DNA from: Mesorhizobium sp. M1E.F.Ca.ET.045.02.1.1 | GTDB lineage: Bacteria; Pseudomonadota; Alphaproteobacteria; Rhizobiales; Rhizobiaceae | Direction: 5' to 3' | DNA length: 64,000 bases | NCBI RefSeq assembly: GCF_003952485.1 | Contig: NZ_CP034447.1 | Coordinates: forward strand, 3,114,501-3,178,500 | Position numbers and translations under genes: made by a program | The notes under the pieces: generated by a model | What the model was told of the DNA's origin: nothing | The model's input: only the letters and a program-made list of their open reading frames with translations | Databases searched by the model: none | In this document: positions 59,337 to 64,000 of the stretch, in pieces | How the letters are laid out: each line of letters begins with the position of its first letter | Position numbering within the stretch: position 1 is the first letter of the stretch

Positions 59337-59437
59337 TGCGGCCGCCAATGTCGGGGTCGCTGGCTCACCCGGACCGCCTTTCGAGGGTTTCGCACCGGGC
59401 CATACGCAAACCATGTTGCTCAACAGGAGAACACATC
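59337..59437 (+). ncRNA. ROSE-type RNA thermometer in the hsp20 leader
   Basis: The last hairpin pairs TTGCT (59416-59420) with the Shine-Dalgarno AGGAG (59425-59429), eight bases before the ATG. In rhizobial ROSE elements this pairing hides the ribosome site at low temperature and melts on heating. The upstream leader is GC-rich and can form further stems. The family call is from the diagnostic 3' end, the leader length and the gene it precedes. Confidence 0.75.
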
Positions 59438-59905
59438 ATGCGTCACGTTGATTTTTCCCCGCTTTATCGTTCGACCGTCGGCTTCGACCGGCTGTTCACC
59501 ATGCTCGACTCGCTCGGCCAGCCCGAGAGCGCGCAGACCTATCCGCCCTATAACATCGAGCGCACCGGCGAGAACGCTTACCGCATCTCGATGGCGGTTG
59601 CCGGCTTCTCGGAAGACGAGATTTCGATCGAGGCGCACCGCAACGTGCTGACCGTCAAGGGCGAGCGCAAGGAAGAGGGCAATGGCGAGGGTTCCGAGCT
59701 GCTCTATCGCGGCATTGCCTCGCGGGCCTTCGAGCGCCGCTTCCAGCTCGCCGACCACGTCGAGGTCGAGGGCGCCACGCTGAAGAACGGCCTGCTCTTC
59801 GTCGACCTCAAGCGCAACATCCCCGAGGAGCTCAAGCCGCGCAAGATCGCGATCTCCTCGTCTTCGGACAAGGCCAAGCAGATCGAGGCCAAGGCCGCCG
59901 CGTAA
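59438..59905 (+). CDS. Small heat shock protein (Hsp20/IbpA family)
   Basis: A 155-residue alpha-crystallin-domain chaperone. The N-terminus MRHVDFSPLYRSTVGFDRLF is that of rhizobial class A sHsps (HspA/IbpA-like). The alpha-crystallin domain spans about 38-130, with RISMAVAGFSEDEI, ERRFQLADHVEVEGATLKNG and GLLFVDLKRNIPEE (which holds the family's L-x-V/L-like edge). It holds unfolding proteins for refolding. Control is by the sigma-32 promoter and ROSE element upstream, with a terminator downstream. Confidence 0.93.
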   Translation: MRHVDFSPLYRSTVGFDRLFTMLDSLGQPESAQTYPPYNIERTGENAYRISMAVAGFSEDEISIEAHRNVLTVKGERKEEGNGEGSELLYRGIASRAFERRFQLADHVEVEGATLKNGLLFVDLKRNIPEELKPRKIAISSSSDKAKQIEAKAAA

Positions 59906-59948
59906 GGCGCGCGCTCCATCCGTAAGATACGTCTCCCTCCCGAGACGG

Positions 59949-59976
59949 AAGCGGCGCCGAAGGGCGCCGCTTTTTT
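59949..59976 (+). terminator. Rho-independent terminator of hsp20
   Basis: AAGCGGCGCC and GGCGCCGCTT form 10-bp arms around GAAG, followed directly by TTTT. It lies 43 bp after the hsp20 stop. Confidence 0.92.
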
Positions 59977-59981
59977 GTCGG

Positions 59982-61034
59982 CTATTCAACCAGCAAGTGA
60001 CCCAGCCGGTCGATCTCTTCCGCCGTGGTCGCGAAGCTCGCGACGAAGCGATAGATCGCTTCGTTGTCGCCGAGATGGCCGTCAAACCCCTGCGGCACGC
60101 CCCATTCATAGAACTTGGCGCCGGCGGCCTGCAGCTTCTCGGCAACCGCGCGGTCGAGGATCGCGAACACTTCGTTGGCTTGCGGCAGCCAGGCGAGCCT
60201 GCCTGTTGGCGCATCCTCGATCGTTTCTGCCAAGTGAGCGGCCATCGCATTGGCATGGCGCGCCATCCTCAGCCACAAATCGTCGGTGAAATAGGCTTCG
60301 AACTGAGCCGAGATGAAGCGCGCCTTGGAAAAGGTCTGCCCGGCGCGCTGGCGAAGAAGGCGCAGATCGCGGCCGACTTCCGGGTTGAAGATCACCACCG
60401 CATCGGCCATCCAGCAGCCGTTCTTGGTGCCGCCGAAGGAGATGAGGTCGACGCCGCTCTTCCAGGTCATCTGCGCCGGCGTGACGTCGGTCGCGGCAAT
60501 CGCGTTGGCGAAGCGCGCTCCGTCCATGTGCAGCGGCAGTTTATGGTGGCGGCTGACCTCGGCGATCGCCTTGACGTCGTCGACGGTGTAGACCGTGCCC
60601 ACTTCGGTCGCCTGGGTGATCGTCACAGACATCGGCTGGCCGGCGGGAGCGAGATCCTGCGAATAGCGTTTTATGGCCTTGTCCAGAGCCTGGGGGTTCA
60701 TGCGCCCCAACGGCCCCGGAACCGGCGCCATGCGCGCGCCGCCGGTGTAGAAACCCATCGCGCCGAATTCATCGACATTCATATGCGCTTCGGAGTGGCA
60801 AAGCGCGATGCCGCTGATACGGTTCAACGCCGCCATCGAAAGCGCGTTGGCTGCCGTGCCGGTCGCTACGAAGAACACCTGAACGTCCCGTTCGAAGATA
60901 TCGCTGAAGCGGCGGTAGACCGCGCGATCGAGATCGCCGTCGCCATAGGCTGTCGCAATGCCGGCAGCGTGCCGTGAAAGGTTGGCCGAAATGTCGGGAT
61001 GGACGCCCGCCCAGTTGTCGGATGCAAAGAACAT
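59982..61034 (-). CDS. ltaE: Low-specificity L-threonine aldolase
   Basis: A 350-residue PLP enzyme that splits threonine or allo-threonine to glycine and acetaldehyde. The PLP lysine is Lys204 in SFGGTKNG, Asp171 in HMDGARFANA contacts the pyridine nitrogen, FVATGTAAN (55-63) binds phosphate, and His84 in SEAHMN stacks on PLP. The N-terminus FFASDNWAGVHP is typical. An in-frame extension to 61142 has no family similarity. The gene stands alone. Confidence 0.9.
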   Translation of the reverse strand: MFFASDNWAGVHPDISANLSRHAAGIATAYGDGDLDRAVYRRFSDIFERDVQVFFVATGTAANALSMAALNRISGIALCHSEAHMNVDEFGAMGFYTGGARMAPVPGPLGRMNPQALDKAIKRYSQDLAPAGQPMSVTITQATEVGTVYTVDDVKAIAEVSRHHKLPLHMDGARFANAIAATDVTPAQMTWKSGVDLISFGGTKNGCWMADAVVIFNPEVGRDLRLLRQRAGQTFSKARFISAQFEAYFTDDLWLRMARHANAMAAHLAETIEDAPTGRLAWLPQANEVFAILDRAVAEKLQAAGAKFYEWGVPQGFDGHLGDNEAIYRFVASFATTAEEIDRLGHLLVE

Positions 61035-61529
61035 CGAGAGGTCCGTATGGTGATTGGCAAAACGGGCGCGACTTGACTGCTTTGGCGCCGGAAGCGCAAG
61101 GGCCAGTCCTTGGCAAAGCGGTGAAGCCAGCCGGCGTCCCATATGACTGCGATCAAAGGTTGCGGTTCTTGACCTTGTCGCGAAATTTTGTGTCGCGGCA
61201 CGCCCAAGTTTTTTGTGAATCGGTCTTGTGCAGGGTCCCGATTTCTGCCATAAAAAATTTAGGACAGTAGTGCTGTCTTATTTTGTCGCACAAAACAGGC
61301 TGGACTGGCGTATCATTCATGCCATTCCGGCCATTGTTGCGAGCGGCGGGTAGACGGCTCCGCTCTGGCCTGTACGATACCGGGATGCGAACCGGGGCGT
61401 ATAGCCGCATGGTTCGGCAAGAATTTCGCGAGACGTGCAGCAAAGATCAAGGGAAGCGTTGTGCTTCCCAAGGCAAACCAGCGCCCCGAGGCAAACCAGC
61501 GACAGGGGTGCGGAACGGAGGACAGGACG
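61035..61529. other. Gap of 495 bp upstream of gltB
   Basis: The AT-rich part (61170-61300) is the probable promoter region for gltB. It holds TTTTGT-CGC-ACAAAA (61281-61295), a perfect 6-bp inverted repeat, and ACAG-TAGTG-CTGT just before it. I see no open frame with a plausible start and no clear sigma-54 (GG-N10-GC) promoter. The rest shows nothing recognisable. Confidence 0.6.
61281..61295. promoter_or_regulatory. Inverted repeat upstream of gltB
   Basis: TTTTGT and ACAAAA flank CGC about 235 bp upstream of the gltB start. It could be a regulator-binding site in the gltB control region. No regulator can be named from the sequence. Confidence 0.35.
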
Positions 61530-64000
61530 ATGACGGAACTGACGCCATCTGCGATCAACGGCCAGGCCGCGCAGACGAAAGCGGCAGCCGTCAAAAATCC
61601 GACTCGCGCCACCAACGGCTTGACCGCGCAGGGTCTCTACGATCCGCGCAACGAGCACGACGCTTGCGGCGTGGGCTTCATCGTCAACATGAAGGGCGTG
61701 AAGTCGCATCAGGTCGTCGAGGACGGCCTGGCGATGCTTGAGAATCTCACCCACCGCGGCGCCGTCGGCGCCGATCCGCTGGTCGGCGACGGCGCCGGCG
61801 TGCTGGTGCAGATTCCGGACCAGTTCTACCGCGAGGAGATGGCTGCACAGGGCATCGAACTGCCGCCGGCCGGCCAGTACGGCGTCGGCCACTGGTTCAT
61901 GCCGCAGAATGCTGAGCTTCGCGCCCATATCGAGGACATCATCGCCGAATCGGCCCATTCCGAGGGCTTGCCGCTCATCGGCTTCCGCGACGTGCCGGTC
62001 GACAATTCGTCGCTGTCGAAGGCGCCGGACATCGTGGCGTCCGAGCCGTTCCATCGGCAGGTTTTCATCGGCCGTACGGCCGATATTCCGGATGACGAGG
62101 AATACGAGGCCAGGCTCTATCTGCTGCGCAAGGTGATCTCCGGCCGCATCTACGCCGAGAACGACAACAAGGACATCGGCGCCTATTGCGTGTCGCTGTC
62201 GGCGCGCACCATCGTCTACAAGGGCATGTTCCTCGCCTACCAGGTCGGCGCCTACTACAAGGACCTCACCGATCCGCGCTTCCAGACCGCGCTGATCCTC
62301 GTCCACCAGCGCTTTTCGACCAACACCTTCCCGTCATGGAAGTTGGCGCATCCCTACCGCATGGTCGCGCATAACGGCGAGATCAACACGGTGCGCGGCA
62401 ACAACAACTGGATGGCGGCGCGCCAGGCCTCGGTCGACTCCGAGCTGTTCGGCAACAACATCTCGAAGCTCTGGCCGATCTCCTATGACGGCCAGTCGGA
62501 CACGGCGTGCTTCGACAACGCGCTCGAATTCCTGTTCCAGGGCGGTTACAGCTTGAGCCACGCCATGATGATGCTGATCCCGGAAGCCTGGGCCGGCAAC
62601 AAGCTCATGGATCAGGACCGCAAGGCGTTCTACGAGTACCATGCCGCGCTGATGGAGCCGTGGGACGGGCCGGCGGCGGTGGTCTTCACCGACGGACGCC
62701 AGATCGGCGCCACGCTCGACCGCAACGGCCTGCGCCCGGCGCGCTACATCGTCACCGACGATGACCGCGTCATCATGGCCTCGGAAGCCGGCGTGCTGCC
62801 GGTGCCGGAAGAGAAGATCGTGCAGAAGTGGCGGCTGCAGCCCGGCCGCATGCTTTTGATCGATCTCGCCAAGGGCCGCATCATCTCCGACGAGGAAATC
62901 AAGTCGGAGATCGCGAGCAAGCATCCCTACAAGACGTGGCTCGCAAACACGCAGCTCATCCTCGAAGACCTGAAGCCGGTCGAGCCGCGCGCGCTGCGCA
63001 AGGACGTCAGTCTGCTCGATCGCCAGCAAAGCTTCGGCTATACGCAGGAAGACACCAAGCTGTTGATGGCGCCGATGGCCACCACCGGTCAGGAAGCGGT
63101 CGGCTCGATGGGCACCGACACGCCGATCTCGGCGATGTCGGACAAGTCGAAGCTGCTCTACACCTACTTCAAGCAGAACTTCGCCCAGGTCACCAATCCG
63201 CCGATCGACCCGATTCGCGAGGAATTGGTGATGAGCCTGGTGTCCTTCATCGGTCCGCGGCCGAACATCTTCGACCTGGTCGGCACGTCGCGCCGCAAGC
63301 GGCTCGAGGTGCGCCAGCCGATCCTGACCAATGGCGATCTGGAGAAGATACGCTCGATCGGCCATACCGAGGACCGCTTCGACACCAAGACGATCGACAT
63401 CACCTATGGCTCGAACGAGGGCGCGGCGGGCATGCAGGGCGCCATCGACCGGCTCTGCGAGCGGGCCGAGGCGGCGGTTGCCGGCGGCTACAACATCATC
63501 ATCCTGTCCGACCGTCAGGTCGGGCCGGACCGCATCGCCATTCCGGTGCTTCTGGCCACCGCGGCGGTGCACCACCACCTGATCCGCAAGGGGCTGCGCA
63601 CCGCGGTCGGGCTGGTCGTGGAATCCGGCGAGCCGCGCGAGGTGCATCATTTCTGCTGCCTCGCCGGGTACGGCGCGGAGGCGATCAACCCCTATCTCGC
63701 CTTCGACACGCTGCTCGACATGCACCAGCGCGGCGAACTGCCGGAAGAGGTCGACGCATACGAGGTCGTCTCGCGCTACATCAAGTCGATCGGCAAGGGC
63801 ATCCTCAAGGTGATGTCCAAGATGGGCATCTCGACCTATCAGTCCTATTGCGGCGCGCAGATCTTCGACGCCATCGGGCTCAGGTCGGATTTCGTCGAAA
63901 AGTACTTCACCGGCACCGCGACGCTGATCGAAGGCGTCGGGCTGGAGGAGATCGCGACCGAGACGCTCAGCCGCCACACCGACGCCTTCGGCAACGACCC
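61530..64000 (+). CDS. gltB: Glutamate synthase (NADPH) large subunit, 5' part, runs off window
   Basis: The frame stays open from the ATG at 61530 to the window end (823 codons), so the C-terminal half is missing. GltB moves the amide of glutamine to 2-oxoglutarate. A 45-residue propeptide precedes the catalytic Cys46 in EHDACGVGFIVNMKG. The class II glutamine amidotransferase domain covers about 46-450 (HQRFSTNTFPSW, RMVAHNGEINTVRGN), followed by the central domain (about 480-780, with SFIGPRPNIFDL) and the start of the FMN synthase domain. GGAGGACAGG lies before the ATG. gltD is not in the window. Confidence 0.94.
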   Translation, partial: MTELTPSAINGQAAQTKAAAVKNPTRATNGLTAQGLYDPRNEHDACGVGFIVNMKGVKSHQVVEDGLAMLENLTHRGAVGADPLVGDGAGVLVQIPDQFYREEMAAQGIELPPAGQYGVGHWFMPQNAELRAHIEDIIAESAHSEGLPLIGFRDVPVDNSSLSKAPDIVASEPFHRQVFIGRTADIPDDEEYEARLYLLRKVISGRIYAENDNKDIGAYCVSLSARTIVYKGMFLAYQVGAYYKDLTDPRFQTALILVHQRFSTNTFPSWKLAHPYRMVAHNGEINTVRGNNNWMAARQASVDSELFGNNISKLWPISYDGQSDTACFDNALEFLFQGGYSLSHAMMMLIPEAWAGNKLMDQDRKAFYEYHAALMEPWDGPAAVVFTDGRQIGATLDRNGLRPARYIVTDDDRVIMASEAGVLPVPEEKIVQKWRLQPGRMLLIDLAKGRIISDEEIKSEIASKHPYKTWLANTQLILEDLKPVEPRALRKDVSLLDRQQSFGYTQEDTKLLMAPMATTGQEAVGSMGTDTPISAMSDKSKLLYTYFKQNFAQVTNPPIDPIREELVMSLVSFIGPRPNIFDLVGTSRRKRLEVRQPILTNGDLEKIRSIGHTEDRFDTKTIDITYGSNEGAAGMQGAIDRLCERAEAAVAGGYNIIILSDRQVGPDRIAIPVLLATAAVHHHLIRKGLRTAVGLVVESGEPREVHHFCCLAGYGAEAINPYLAFDTLLDMHQRGELPEEVDAYEVVSRYIKSIGKGILKVMSKMGISTYQSYCGAQIFDAIGLRSDFVEKYFTGTATLIEGVGLEEIATETLSRHTDAFGND

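Noticed and set aside
62334..63977. A 547-codon open frame antisense to gltB
   Set aside because: The sense strand is the unbroken gltB frame with all glutamate synthase motifs. The antisense frame has none.

Overview
The window looks like ordinary chromosome of a high-GC alphaproteobacterium of the order Hyphomicrobiales, most likely Mesorhizobium or a close relative. The signs are a ubiB-coaBC pair, a four-gene sarcosine oxidase operon, a CpdR-type receiver protein, a small secreted protein resembling a Mesorhizobium-restricted family (DUF680-like), a ROSE-type thermosensor ahead of a small heat shock gene, a suhB/MmgR-type RNA ahead of an inositol-monophosphatase-family gene, and several rhizobial intergenic repeats. 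I see no phage, transposase, CRISPR or symbiosis genes. The assignment rests on recognition of families and gene order, not on a database search.

Layout. 1-2.0 kb: end of ubiB, then coaBC with an unusual DNA-binding-type N-terminal extension. 2.1-4.4 kb: dgdA (2,2-dialkylglycine decarboxylase) and its divergent LysR regulator. 4.4-10 kb: MFS transporter, DUF992 protein, TPR lipoprotein, ribosomal protein S21, SET-domain protein, SDR and a DUF2568 membrane protein. 10.2-15.5 kb: soxBDAG. 15.5-22.7 kb: two small orphan genes, a TetR regulator with nearby GTAC-rich palindromes, and an acyl-CoA-type catabolic block (two SDRs, a kinase-like phosphotransferase, MaoC hydratase, acyl-CoA dehydrogenase, quinone-reductase-like enzyme).

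22.8-34.5 kb is a candidate amine-utilisation locus: RpiR regulator, N-formylglutamate-amidohydrolase-family enzyme, APC permease, glutamine-synthetase-like ligase, aldehyde dehydrogenase, iron alcohol dehydrogenase and a complete PotD-type ABC importer. Together these could import an amino alcohol or amine, gamma-glutamylate it, oxidise it twice and release glutamate. 34.7-38.1 kb holds a CPA1 antiporter, an EEP-family phosphodiesterase and an EamA permease.

38.1-54.4 kb is a second large catabolic locus, mostly on the minus strand. It runs from a LacI regulator through a Gfo/Idh oxidoreductase, CoA-transferase, enoyl-CoA hydratase, aldehyde dehydrogenase and a carbohydrate-type ABC importer to two GMC oxidoreductases, an SDR and a Dabb protein, with a DUF993 aldolase-like gene diverging from lacI. 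Two near-identical palindromes sit in the divergent promoter. The substrate is unknown, and this is one of the two best candidates for an undescribed pathway.

54.6-64 kb: tRNA-Val(GAC), cpdR, a second N-formylglutamate-amidohydrolase homologue, the suhB/MmgR-like RNA, a hisN/suhB-type phosphatase, a hydroxylaminobenzene-mutase-like membrane protein, an alpha/beta hydrolase, the heat-regulated hsp20 gene, L-threonine aldolase, and the 5' part of gltB, which runs off the window end.
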